Shown here in pieces: positions 34,692-46,185 of a DNA stretch of 64,000 nt. Under the pieces are notes generated by a model. The model had not been told where the DNA came from, made no database searches, and saw only the letters and a list, made by a program, of their open reading frames with translations. Source of the stretch: Morchella semilibera (Eukaryota; Ascomycota; Pezizomycetes; Pezizales; Morchellaceae); assembly GCA_009192285.1 (NCBI GenBank), contig CM018604.1, forward strand, positions 1,798,001 through 1,862,000, read 5' to 3'. The translations under genes were made by a program, and so were the position numbers. Each line of letters opens with the position of its first letter. Position 1 is the first letter of the stretch.

Positions 34692-36563
34692 ATGACTAGC
34701 AAACCGACACCCACCGCAGCCTCCAAGGCTCAAAAGCATAAGTCTAAGAAGTCAGCTTCTAAGTCTATCATTTCTGAGGGATCCAATGATGCTATTGCAG
34801 CATCTGCTCCAGAAATCCCTCTTGACAGTGCCAATGGCTCTCAGGGAGGGGAGAAAGTTGAGAAGGCAGAGAAAGAGTACATGAAGGAGGTCTCAAAGTA
34901 AGATAATTCCTGAAATGTGCTGGGTTTTTGGCAAAACCTAGGATTGAGTTTGTGGATAGAGGGCTAATTTAAATTATTTAAACTCATAGGCGGCTCAGAA
35001 AGCAGACTAAGAAGATGGTATACTTTACTTTGTCTGGAATTTACTGCGCCTACCACTGTCACAATATCTTCTTTTAACTCTCACTGCATAGTCTTGGCCT
35101 ATTCATTTGCAATTTTACTAACGTTTAAATAATAGGAGAACATCAAAAAATCTGAGGACAAGATCAAAGACCTCACTGAAGAAGAGCAGGCTATTACCAA
35201 ACTCATCAATCAAGATGAGCGCAGTAAAATTGCTAGCAAGCCCATTACCTCTGCTGTATACAAAGAGCTGAGCGAAATCCACGAGAACCTCAAGAAAGTT
35301 GCCGAGGCTGAAGAAAAGCGTGTTGAAGAAGAAAGAGCTGAAGCTGAGGCCAAATTCGCCAAAGCCGTCGCCGAGGCCAGAGAGCAGGGAAGACAGGAGG
35401 GTCTCGAGGATGCTGCCGCCAAGATCCTAACTGTGGTTAGGTTTTTGAGATTGGCTGGGTACAGAAGGCAGGCCAAGAGCGGGAACGAGCAAGAAGATGA
35501 AGCTATCGAGAGGATCTTGGTTCTGGTTTATGGTGGTGACCAGGGTGCAGTCGATGCTTGCTTGAAGCTTGCAAATGGCTCTGATGAGAAAATCCAAGAA
35601 TTTGACGTCACTTGTACAGTTTTCCTATTCCTTGGCTTTGCCCTCCCAAACTTTTCGCTAACCACCTTCCACCACAGATGCCCAGATTAAAGACACTGCC
35701 GCCAAGCTCATGGGGGAGGAGGAACCGTCTGAGGAGCTTGAAGCCGAGCAAGAAGATATCAAGCCCGAACCGGAAGAGATTAATGTTGATGCTCAGATTC
35801 CTACTGAGGAATCTCACGACGAAGAACTGCCAGGCTACAGTTCTCAGCCCGAAGTGGCTGAGGAGGGTGTCCCTCCCCCACAGGCTTACACTAATGGTGA
35901 AGTTGAAGTACCTACCTCAGTCCCGGCTGCGTCTATTACTGCGGATGACGCTGCCAACGAGGAAGCCAAGACTGTCGAAACTGTGGAACCCACTCCCGAG
36001 GTCTCTGAGGCGGTTACTTTGAACGAAACAGCTGCTGAAGCCGCTGATCCTGTCGCTTCCGGTGATGTTCCTACTCTTGACGTAAAATCATGGGCCGATG
36101 ATGAAGTCAAGGCCAATGATGCTGGCACTGAGACCTCACCTGAAAACAAGGAATTCCAGAGTGTCGAACGTCGTGGAGGTCGTGGACGTGGTTACCGTGG
36201 CTCCAGGGGGGATTTCAGAGGGTATCGCGGCCGAGGCGGTCACCGCGGTGATAGAGGAGGAGAATATCGCGGCCGCGGTGGTGGAGAGTACCGTGGCAGA
36301 GGTGATGGAGAGTTCCGACCCAGAGGTGATGGAGAGTACCGACCCAGAGGTGATGGAGAGTACCGACCCAGAGGTGATGGAGAGTACCGACCCAGAGGTG
36401 ATGGAGAGTACCGTGGAAGAGGTGATGGAGAGTACCGTGGCAGAGGTGATGGAGAGCACCGTGGAAGAGGCGGGTTCCGTGGTAATAGGGAGAGGGGTGA
36501 CGGCGAGAACCGTGGAGGGTATCGTGGTAGGGGACGCGGCGACCACCAGCATCATCAGGGAGG

Positions 36564-36601
<38 letters not shown>

Positions 36602-36624
36602 CACCAACTGCAATCCCTACCTAG
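34692..36624 (+). CDS. Coiled-coil RGG-repeat protein (Yag7/caprin-like)
   Basis: Exons 34692-34897, 34990-35017, 35136-35613 and 35678-36624 encode 552 residues. The Lys-rich N-terminus is followed by KRLRKQTKKMENIKKSEDKI (about 69-88) and a long helical segment (to about 220) rich in Glu/Ala/Lys, resembling the dimerisation part of fungal Yag7-like and animal caprin-type proteins. An acidic Pro/Glu stretch leads to an RGG tail from about residue 395. The tail has an eight-residue tandem repeat (GDGEYRPR/GDGEYRGR, about 36275-36472) and ends in a Gln run coded by CAG. Such proteins bind ribosomes or mRNPs; the orthology is a resemblance, not proven. Exon 2 is just 28 nt. Confidence 0.8.
36275..36472 (+). 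repeat. 24-bp coding minisatellite (GDGEYRPR/GDGEYRGR)
   Basis: About eight tandem 24-bp units, core GAGGTGATGGAGAGTACCG, code an RGG-like repeat. Middle copies are nearly identical, so copy number is likely to vary between strains. The 24-nt period leaves long open frames in other reading frames and on the opposite strand; these are shadows. Confidence 0.9.
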
Positions 36625-39160
36625 ATACTATTTAGTGCGAGTATTTTAATTTCTTTACTGTACGGTTTCAAGATTTTCTCTTTCTTTTCTTCAGTTTTTG
36701 CCTTTGTTTGATTTCTTCAGGGTTTGATATCTACTATTTGCTTGATAACGGTTTTTCGTAGCAAAACCCTTACCCCCCCCAAAAGTTGATTTAGGAGTGG
36801 TCTTCTTAACCTGAAAAAAAATTCTGATTCTACTTGTGTCTTTGGCAAATTTCTTATGTGTAGTTTGGGAAGGCGGAACGGTATGGGGTGTTATTGATTT
36901 GTTTCCTCTATCTATATCTACCAAATCTGTCTGACTATGTGCATTTCTCTCTTTCTTCGCGTTGAAGCGTTTTTGAACAGAGGCAAGGCAATTGTCTTTT
37001 TCATGTTCGATTTCTTCAAGTATGGCCAAGGGTGGTAGATTAATGAGCAAAGGTGACGATGTGACTGACCATGATGATGTTTATTTAACTTCATCTTCAA
37101 TTTACCTATCTAGGCAAACTTTCTGCGCTCTCTGTGCCAAAACACTCATTGTTTTTTTCAAAAGAGATACGTAAATGTCGTGGTGTTTGTACGTAGTATC
37201 AAATAAATCTCTCGAAATGAGCGAAGTCTCTTTGTAGTGCACACTTTGCTGGTTACGGTCTGCTTGGGTGTGTAAAGGCTCTAAAAGCATAATAGACCAA
37301 ATATTACCCCATTTTTCTAGGGGATAAATTCCAAAGGAGAGTAGAATTCTGCACACGTGCCTCCTACTAGGTGGAACCTTACAACGAGACGCCGTTGCTG
37401 CTGCATCAGCCAGATCTCAGATCTGAGATTCCTTCGATAAGCACTCGCTAAGAGATCCGGGGGAAGCTAATAACCAGGTACGCAAGCTGTGGGGAAGGAG
37501 GGGGGGGGGTGTGCACTCTGGTTTCACAGCACGTACTATGTATGTAGATCGGAGATAAGTAAGTACATGTAGCTAGATTGGTTATTGATGGATGAATGAC
37601 GCATATCTACATATCTACATTTTTTTACCTATCTTCTAGAAGGGGGAAAAAAAAAAATGGGATAAGGAGGAAATGCCTCAAGGAGAAGTGCAAATTGGAG
37701 ACAGATAACGGTCTAAATCGTGGCAGCCCTGGTTACCTATTATATATCGATGTAGGTATGATATGTGCCTAGCAGCCAAGTGACGGCGGGCGGGCGGGCG
37801 GACAGGGACTGGGAGCAAACAAGCATTTTTCCCTTTTTTTTTTATTTTTTTTTATTTATTTTTTTTGCGTCCCTTCCCTTCAGTTACCAGGAACAGGTTC
37901 AAACATCTGTGTGGGTTGGTTGTGGTGGGGTGGAAGGGAGGAAGCCGATCCATGCACAATTATTGCGGGCATCCGGATATAGACAGAGGCTAGTAAACCT
38001 AGAATAGGACCCTTGGCAAAGGGTAGTTTTCCGGATGGTAGAAAAAGAGAGAAAGTGCTGCAAGGATTACCGCCTCTTCTTCTTCTTAAGCTGCACCTTC
38101 CGATTCCTCTGCTGATCCGTCGCAAAAAAAGCAAGTAAGCAACGTAGTGTTGCACAGCGAACAAGAGGGTGAGAAAAGTGAGAGAGTGTATGTGGGAGAG
38201 AGAGTGTTGTAGCTTTCTGTGAGGTTTGAGGGGACGTAGGGGACGTAAGAAAAAAACAAAAGAAAAAAAGAGGGAGAATATGAAAAGCAAAAGAACAGGA
38301 GGAAGGGGGGTGAAAGGGTGAAAAAGGAATTCCCATCATATCATTCATTACATGTAATCAGTGGCCCTCCTGTACTCCTCCTAGGCTTTAGTCCCTTCGC
38401 TGTGTTTTTCTTATCGATATTGTTCCTCTTCTGTGATCCTATTTCCATTCTCCTAACCACATCGACTACCACATTCGTTACACATCCGTACCTCTCTCTT
38501 CTACAAGGTGGTAGGTACATCTACTCTAGAGTAGGTAACTCGTTTCTTCTTCTTTACACAAATCATATCTATTTTACCAGGCGAAGGAGGATAAAAAAGT
38601 TATTCCGCTATTTCTATTTCTATTTCCTCCTACCTCCTCCCCCCTCCCCTCAAATCCCCGTTCAAGGTCCCCCCCCTCTCCCCCTTCGCGGTCGGTTCCT
38701 CATCCGTCGGTCGTTAAGTCTTGCTCGGAAACTCTTTTCTTGTGCAACTGCATCATTTATTCCTAGGACTGTCTTTATTTCTTTCTGTATTTTCGCAGCC
38801 GACCGCCACCATACATCTATACCAACATACTCCCCCCCCCCCCAAATACTGTTGGTACATACAAGTACATACATGTACTTCCTGTTGCTGTAACAGTGCC
38901 CATCAACCCAAAAGTCTTCACTCTCCTGCTTAGACTGTGTTGCCTCTCTCTCCCTCTCTCCCTCTCTCTCTCTCTCTACCTCTCACCCAATATAGCAGCA
39001 TCTCTGGAACGAAGCAACATATTCTACCTGTACCCATTCACATCCCCCACCACAACCTCCACCACAACAACCTTCCCCTTCCCCCCTTCCCCTCCAACCA
39101 ATCCCCTTCCACGCGACTTTCCCCATTAATAGTATTAAAATAAGAGGCGCTGTCATCCCG
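36625..39160. other. 2.5-kb intergenic region, promoter of KDM4-like gene
   Basis: No gene supported. The 3' side of the RGG gene lies at the left. From about 38360 to 39130 the plus strand is dominated by CT-rich sequence (CTCTCTCCCTCTCTC near 38945), likely promoter and 5' leader of the demethylase gene. TACATGTA occurs at 37564, 38349 and 38870. C-runs lie near 38832. Confidence 0.55.
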
Positions 39161-42100
39161 ATGGCGTCTGCTACTCAGGCGATGGCAAGCGAGGAACCCA
39201 ATTTCCAGGTGGTGATCGACAAGCAGCCAGGTGACGACTATGAGATCGCTCCAGACCAAGCACAGGAGGCAGACGAGATTCAGCCGGACCATTATTACGA
39301 GGATGGCGGCATACCGGTGTTTAAGCCAGTGAGTCTATTGCGCGATCCTTTTGTTGCATGGCTTTTAGCTTTCTTTTGGCTCTCGTCGCGGTGGGGCTCG
39401 GTGGTGCCCAAGGAGGTCAACATTGCGGGGTGTAAATGAAGCGACAATAGCTATGCTATGTAGGTCTTTAATGCTGACGGAGGAGGTAGACAATGGATCA
39501 ATTCCGTTCGTTCAAGGACTTTGTAGATAAAATCAACCATTACGGCATGAAGTCTGGAATTATTAAGATTATTCCACCAGAAGAATGGTAAACAATCACT
39601 TTGAACTCTCACGCAACCGAATTCCCACCACCACTTCTTTTTTTTCACTCGGACCTATTATCGCTTTTTTGTTTCTTTGAGATGAAAATCGCGACACGCT
39701 TTGACTTGCGCCTCTGGAGCGCGGTCCAAGATTGTTACTAATTCCTTGTGCAACAGGTACGAGACGCTCGCTCCACTAGAGGAAAAGGTCAAAGACATCC
39801 GCATCAAGAACCCTATTGTGCAACATATTGCCGGTATGCAAGGTGAATACCGCCAAGAGAACGTCGAGAAACAACGGACCTACAACTTGCCTCAATGGCG
39901 CCAGCTCTGTGAGGGTGCTGAGCACCAGCCCCCAGCAAGGCGCGGTGAGAGAAGGAAGGGTCAAGTCGCAAAGGAAGTCACCACTGCACGCAGGACTAGA
40001 TCTTCGAGAAAATCCGCCGCTGCTGCCGATCTCCATGATAAGGAAGATAAGGGCGAAGATGCCGATGATGAAGTTAGGCCAACAAACGCGAGAAAGCGAA
40101 ACCTTCCAACGCCGCCGGAAAAGCCGAAAGAAGAAGATCCTGGAAGCCCTAAAATATTCACGGATTCTCACGGTCGTCAGCCTAGGGTAAGCGCTATTGG
40201 TGGCGTTGATGTTGATGGAGGTGATGGAACCCCAGAGCCCTTGGTGGATAGCCACGGTCGTCAACCAAGGCAACGGAAGAAGTATGTCAGGAAGACTGCA
40301 AAGGCTAGGGAAGCCGAGCAAGCAATGCTCGACGACGAGGCTTTTGAGGGATTCGATTACCGTATCACCAATGCGGATGAGTACACACCTGAACGCTGCG
40401 AAGAGCTTGAAAAGGCTTACTGGCGTACGTTGACGTACAGTAATCCACTTTATGGTGCCGATATGCCAGGAAGTTTGTTTGATGACAGAACCAAATCTTG
40501 GAATGTGGCCCACCTCGAAAACTTGCTTGATTGTCTAGGAAAGAAGCTTCCTGGTGTCAACACAGCATATCTTTATTTGGGTATGTGGAGGAGTACCTTT
40601 GCGTGGCATTTGGAAGATATGGATCTTTATAGTATCAATTATATACATTTTGGTGCACCCAAGCAGTGGTACTCGATATCACGGTCCGATAAAAACAAGT
40701 TCGAAGAGGTTATGAAGAGTAAGCATCCTCCCCCCTCCTTGAAGAATCCCAACCTGTGCTAACGCTCGGTAGGAACTTGGCCAAATGATTCAAAGAAATG
40801 TACGGAATTTTTGAGGCATAAGAGTTACCTTGTCTCCCCATCTCTCCTTGCCAATGCTGGTATCAAGGTCAATAAAGTTGTTCATCACCAGAGGGAGTTT
40901 ATCATAACCTTTCCATATGGTTATCATTCCGGTTACAATATGGGGTATAACTGCGCTGAAAGTGTGAATTTCGCGACAGAGTCTTGGCTAGAGTATGGGC
41001 GCACCGCGAAGAAATGCGAGTGTATCAAAGATTCGGTATGGATTGATGTGGCTGAAATTGAACGCAAATTGAGAGGAGAATCCACGGAAGACGAGTACGA
41101 AGAGATTGAATACTATGGAGGATATGATGATGACGATGATGAGGATCAAGATGAAGCAATGGACCTACCGACTCCCCCTGAAAGCGTAGAAGGAAAGACA
41201 GCAAAACTGAAGAGTAAGCCTAGAAAACGCAAAGCGCCGGAAGATGGGTCGGAGGCGCCAATTAAGATCAAGAGGCTTAAACTTAAATTTTCGAAGGCTC
41301 CTCAAGAGCCAGAGCCGGTGGGTTTTCGACGATGTACCCATTTCGATGTTGTAATTTGGCGTTGACATTTCTTCTCCTTTTGTGTAGTGTATCCTTTGCC
41401 CGAATAATATTCCTACTGAAGAATTGGTAGCAACAGATGATGGTCAAAACGCACACAGGTACGCTGCTGATGTTATTCTTGCCTGTTTTGGTTTTTATTA
41501 CTATTTATTTACCCTCTACATTGCACGGTGTAACGGTTGTCGTGGTCGTCGCACTCGGCTTGCTTCGTAAGACGTGTGGCTGATAACCTTGCGTATTGCT
41601 TAGGCTGTGTGCTATCTACACACCCGAGACATTTTTCAGCTGGGATTCTGTCATTCAAAAGGAAGTTGTCGCGAATGTTAATGGAATCCCTAAGGCCCGC
41701 ATTGATCTCAAGTGCGTCTTTTGCCGGTCAAAAAAAGGTGCCTGCTTCCAGTGCTCTTCAAAAAAATGTACCCGGGCCTATCACGCTACCTGTGCGGCTG
41801 CTGCTGGTGTCCTGGTCAACATGGTCGATGTGCCTGTTTTCGGCGAGGATGGCCACTATTATACCCGTACCGAGATCGACTTTCGATGTAGATTTCACAG
41901 ACCTAAACGAGCCAAGGACATTGATGTTGAAAACCTGGAGAACGATCCTCTAATAAGGTCTTTCGGAAGCCACTTAATTAAGGGTGATGTCATTCAGATG
42001 CAGTTTCTCAAGGGAGAAATATTTGCCGGTGTTGTCATCGAAAATAGACGTAGTGAGGAAATGGTGCTCATCCAGGTCCTGCCGAAAGGGTTTGTTTCCC

Positions 42101-43404
42101 CATCGAAATTACAAGTTTATGATGAGGCTGATGAGGCGAAATTTAGTGATATCTGCGAAATTGAGTGGAAATGGATACTTGCACAAGATCCTTCCACTAT
42201 AAATATACCAGAACCACTTACTGAGATGCCGCTGAATCCCACCCCCCAGCAAGCCGGAATAGCAACTCGGAGAGTTCCCAAAGAGATTCCTGATATCGAC
42301 GATTATTTTGGTGAACCTGCAAGTGGGCTAAAATGGGCTGAATTTGTCGTCGAGAGGCCAGCATTTAATGAAGATCAAACGCCTCTTGACTTCTCAAAGC
42401 CATTCTGGCACTATCTCGGCGAGCTGTCAACAGAATACATCTCAAAGTATTCGGAGGATCCGGGGAGGCGCATTCCAAACGAGGCGGCTAATCTTATCCC
42501 CTCGAGGAAACCGAAACCTAGAAGGCAGACGCTACCTAAAGCGGCCGTATTTAATTCACACATGCAGAATTCCGCTGCTGGTGGGCACATGGGTTATGTT
42601 CAGGGATATTCACCCCAACAGCAGGCAGAGCAGCATTTCCAGCAACAGCTCCAGCAGCATCAAGCTCAGCGCAGGTTTATGTACAGCCCGCCGAGCCACA
42701 GTTACCATGGGGCGCCCGTTGCACCAATGATCCCGCCGCAACAACTGTGGCCTCCTATCTACAGGCCCTCAAATTTTCCCATGCAACATGCACAGGATAT
42801 GGGCACAAACATTCCCGCTACAGGACAGTTTATGGCTCAGTCCGTTGATCAGCGCAGGGCTGCACATATGGCAGCTGCTGCGCTGTCAATGTCGCCACAC
42901 GCAATATTCAGTCATGATGCCCCTTCTCAGGTGTCACCCTTAGCCGAAACAGAAGCCTCGAATGCGCATGAAGATAATGCATCAGCTATTGCTGCAATGG
43001 AGGATACTATTATTGTCACCTCGCCTACTATTTCGAAGGCCGATATTTCACCAAATTCTCGACTCGTGAAATCTGAACCACAGGACGATCAGCCATCAAC
43101 CAACACATCTACAAGTACCGCTCCCATGACGGTGCCTATTACCCCCCCGCAGCTAACCGGAAACAACCCCCTCCCTACGCCATCGTCCGGAGCTCCAAAT
43201 CCTCCCCCCCAACAAGGGTCTGAAGCTCCTCCTCCCCAACCCAAACCTACTCCCACAAAAGTGGTACCGTTAGCAGACATTCAAGCAGCACTCGCGAGAC
43301 TTGCCAAGGCTAAAGCTGATACGGAGGCAAGAAAACGATTACAGGAACAAGCCCAGACCGCACAGGCACAAACCCAAGCTACACCACCACAGCAAGCGAC
43401 ATAA
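39161..43404 (+). CDS. JmjN/JmjC histone demethylase, KDM4/JHDM3-like, with ePHD
   Basis: Exons 39161-39328, 39490-39587, 39757-40718, 40773-41317, 41388-41458 and 41604-43404 give 1214 residues. JmjN spans about 50-90 (GIPVFKPTMDQFRSFKDFV). JmjC spans about 330-500, with the Fe(II) ligands His373 and Glu375 in WHLED and His461 in GYHSGYN, so it should be active. Next is an extended PHD finger from Cys592 (CILC ... CVFC ... CFQC ... CRFHRPKR), then a Tudor-like strand set (about 725-800, KGDVIQMQFLKGEIFAGVV). The C-terminal third is Gln/Pro-rich and disordered. KDM4 enzymes remove methyl groups from H3K9me3 and H3K36me3. A DSHGRQPR motif occurs twice in the insert between JmjN and JmjC. Yeast Rph1/Gis1 lack the PHD-Tudor part. 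Confidence 0.95.
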
Positions 43405-44529
43405 TGACACGAGCGGTAATGCAGCTGCCTGAGCCCTAGTGCAAAACCTGGAGGCCGGGTCTTGTTTCCTATAGTTTACGTATATGACTTGTGCTGAATC
43501 ATATTCTTTGTAAAATGATGTTTGGTATTTTCCTATTAATGATATATGTTTTCGTTCCTGGCCTGACTCTCCATTACCGATGCATATCTCCTATGGTTTC
43601 TTTTTTTCTGGGTTTATTTTTTTTTTTGCTAATGTCTCTTTATTTTATTTTGGGTGCGCGGGGCTTGTTATTTTATGTTTTCCTTTCCCTTTTTATCTCT
43701 CTATATTATTTTCTCCTATGTTTCTCCACTTCTTCCTACTCGCATCTGAGTATTAAGGAGTTTTCATTTCGGGCCTAGGGCATCATGTTTGTTGGTCTTC
43801 GTTTTTGGCTTATTTCAATTGTCTCGTTAGGTTGTTTTGTCTCTTATGGCAACTCACCCCCCTATATTTCACCGCTGTGTACATTTCAGTACATTCCACC
43901 CGTTTTCCTTCACTTCTCCTTGATTTACAACTTAATACAGAGGTTGTTATTTGGATACGGTGTGACGCGGCTAGTGATTACGGCCTCAGGCGCGCAAGAG
44001 GTGTAGATACTAGATGATATTTAGGTAGTCTATTACAAACCTAATATCACTTGGATAAAGTGCATTCTTTGTATCTACAGTTCGTGTACGCGGTTTATCC
44101 GAGATATATTCTATAAAGGACTTAGAAGAGTTGGTAGTTATGCTCTGCTAAGAGTTAATCCTTCATATATAATCACTCGGCCGAAGGTTCCTATTGATGC
44201 ATGCTGGCCTAGCGAGGAAATGTGGGAATTCCCTTTGGGGGGATAATATGACGGACATTCACGAATGATAGCTGATTGGTGAGTGGAGAGTATAAATTTA
44301 TGTCCATACATATTTGATACAGCTTTCCGTGGTGTACAAGTTTAAACCTAAAGTGATAGAATGGTATATGTAGCTTCATAACCTCTAACCCCTCAACTCC
44401 CAACCGTAACAATGGACATTCCAAGCTCATGGACCGTGCATCCTTAATACTCCCTTATCTAACAACACCCCCTCCCCCCCCCACCTTCCCGGTCTTCACG
44501 GCGCTGGGCGTCAAAATTTCCGAAGCGAT
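43405..44529. other. Convergent intergenic region
   Basis: 3' region of the demethylase gene (T-rich to about 43780), then AT-rich sequence with a TATCACTCGG-like motif at 44172 and C-runs near 44470. Open frames here are Phe/Leu-rich artefacts of T-rich DNA. No gene. Confidence 0.55.
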
Positions 44530-45186
44530 TCAACGGTTTTCGTCCCACTTGGATATCTTCGCCACCAAAACATAAGACCTCGAGATCGAGGAGACACTGT
44601 ACTTATCCCCAGACTTCTCAAGATACTCGGCTCTATTGTTGACGTGTTTAATTGGCTTCAGCCACGCAAACTTTATCCCCGCCCCATCAACCTGAAAGAC
44701 TGGGGACACCTCGACATCTTCCCCATCGATTGCCTCACGGAGAGAATCAAGCCCATCTGTGTTCTTCCATTCTGGGGTACTGCCATAGAGTTGAAGAGGA
44801 AACGGCGAGATGTTGCTAGATAAAATGGTAACTTCTGGGTGGCTCCGTATCCCGTATAAGATTTTGAGCTCCGGACTGAGCCCACAGGATTCGCAGAAGG
44901 CATACAGCATTTTATCGACCGGCTTGAGAAATCCTCTTAGTCCAACTATGCCCTTAAGTTCGCAATCAACTTGGGAGTAGTTGTACTTGTACTCAAGGCC
45001 AAATGCCAAGGTGCCTCCGGAACGAAGGAAGTTTTTGTCCTTGAGGAGGCGCTTGAACTCTTGCTGGAATTGGTCGCTGTTATTCTCGAGGTCTTGACAG
45101 AGATTATAAAGCAGGGCAAGGTCATCGTTATTTTTGCGGTTTTTCAGAGCAGGGGATGATCTTTGGGGCCGATCTGGTTTGGGCAT
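44530..45186 (-). CDS. 218-residue protein of unknown function
   Basis: A single open exon of 218 codons. I do not recognise it. The N-terminus is basic (MPKPDRPQRSSPALKNRKNN), then a predicted helix (LALLYNLCQDLENNSDQFQQ), and a mixed alpha/beta body with LEYKYNYSQVDCELKGIVGL, DKMLYAFCESCGL and SYVLVAKISKW at the end. No signal peptide, membrane segment or known motif is visible. Balanced composition, length and absence of low complexity favour a real gene, although there is no splice or homology support. It converges with the demethylase gene and diverges from pyruvate dehydrogenase E1 alpha. Confidence 0.6.
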   Translation of the reverse strand: MPKPDRPQRSSPALKNRKNNDDLALLYNLCQDLENNSDQFQQEFKRLLKDKNFLRSGGTLAFGLEYKYNYSQVDCELKGIVGLRGFLKPVDKMLYAFCESCGLSPELKILYGIRSHPEVTILSSNISPFPLQLYGSTPEWKNTDGLDSLREAIDGEDVEVSPVFQVDGAGIKFAWLKPIKHVNNRAEYLEKSGDKYSVSSISRSYVLVAKISKWDENR

Positions 45187-46185
45187 TTTGCAGATTGTTA
45201 TGTATGGAAGACTTGGCGGTTGTGCAATTGATTGGTGGTTTAGTATGAGGAGGGGAGGGGGGGGGGCTCTAGGGTGGTCTAGGAGGCCGGGGCTTATGGG
45301 GTTGATAAGCTATGAGAAACCTCTGTATATTGAATATAGAATGTAAGAGAGACACAAAAAATTTGCGGCAAACCTCATACTAATTTCGATACTTTGGGTC
45401 CCCCTTGGCCAGGGAAGGAGGTAGTCTTAAACAATCGACCGCCGTACGTCTGGATGAAATGCTTAAACTTGAAAGCTAGAGCTGAAGCACTTTTGTTTCC
45501 ACAACAGCCCAACAGAGACATCTGCAGGTGGATATAGCAGCTTCAAGATGCAATCTCTTGTTTCAAGAGTTCAAGAGAGTGTAATTGATGTTTGGCTCAA
45601 GCCTAGTCAGTGTAATGTCCCCGTCATAGTATATCACTCGAAAGATGACTAATGAGCCAATCAACCATGGGAAAAGTCAATCTACTAAACGAGACAGGTT
45701 ATAATTGCACAAAGCTCACAGAGATGTTCTGCTAGTGCGCTTCAGCAAATTTCTCGTGCTGATATCCAACATGATTTTAAGCTAATAGGTACATGTCAAC
45801 ACGCAAACATTCTGAATGAACTCTTGGCAACAAATGTCCCCAAGCTCCATCTTGACGACGCCAAGCCAGAAACGGATAGAGCATGAACGAACGAGAATTC
45901 CAAAGACCAAGATTTCCTAGTGGTCGCTTTGGAGTAGAGTAGAATCGAAATCATGTAACACACAGCCTTCACCGAGTTTTGTTACGAGAGAAAACCGGGT
46001 CCCCTATCTTATCTGATGAAAAACTGGCTAATCTGGGATTAGCGCTGCCCAACAACATTTTTCGAGCAGCCCGTCACCGAATCCGCGCTGCGACAATCCC
46101 CTCCTCTTTCACCCTTCACCTCAACCCGCCTCATCTCCTTTCATCCCATTCTCCCCCAATACCCCGATACCTAATATCATACATC
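45187..46185. promoter_or_regulatory. Divergent intergenic region upstream of PDH E1 alpha
   Basis: 1 kb between opposite starts. AT-rich with a G-run at 45255-45268 close to the 218-aa gene, and a CT-rich block (46090-46160) just before the E1 alpha ATG. One TATCACTCG motif at 45633. No further gene. Confidence 0.5.

Noticed and set aside
36098-36649. Open frames of 130-183 codons over the RGG repeat in other frames
   Set aside because: A 24-bp repeat is a multiple of three, so any stop-free unit stays open in all copies.
38067-39143. Several frames in the CT-rich region before the demethylase gene
   Set aside because: Low-complexity pyrimidine tracts avoid stops; likely promoter and leader.
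43491-44017. Phe/Leu-rich membrane-like frames after the demethylase gene
   Set aside because: T-rich 3' sequence mimics membrane segments; no conserved features.
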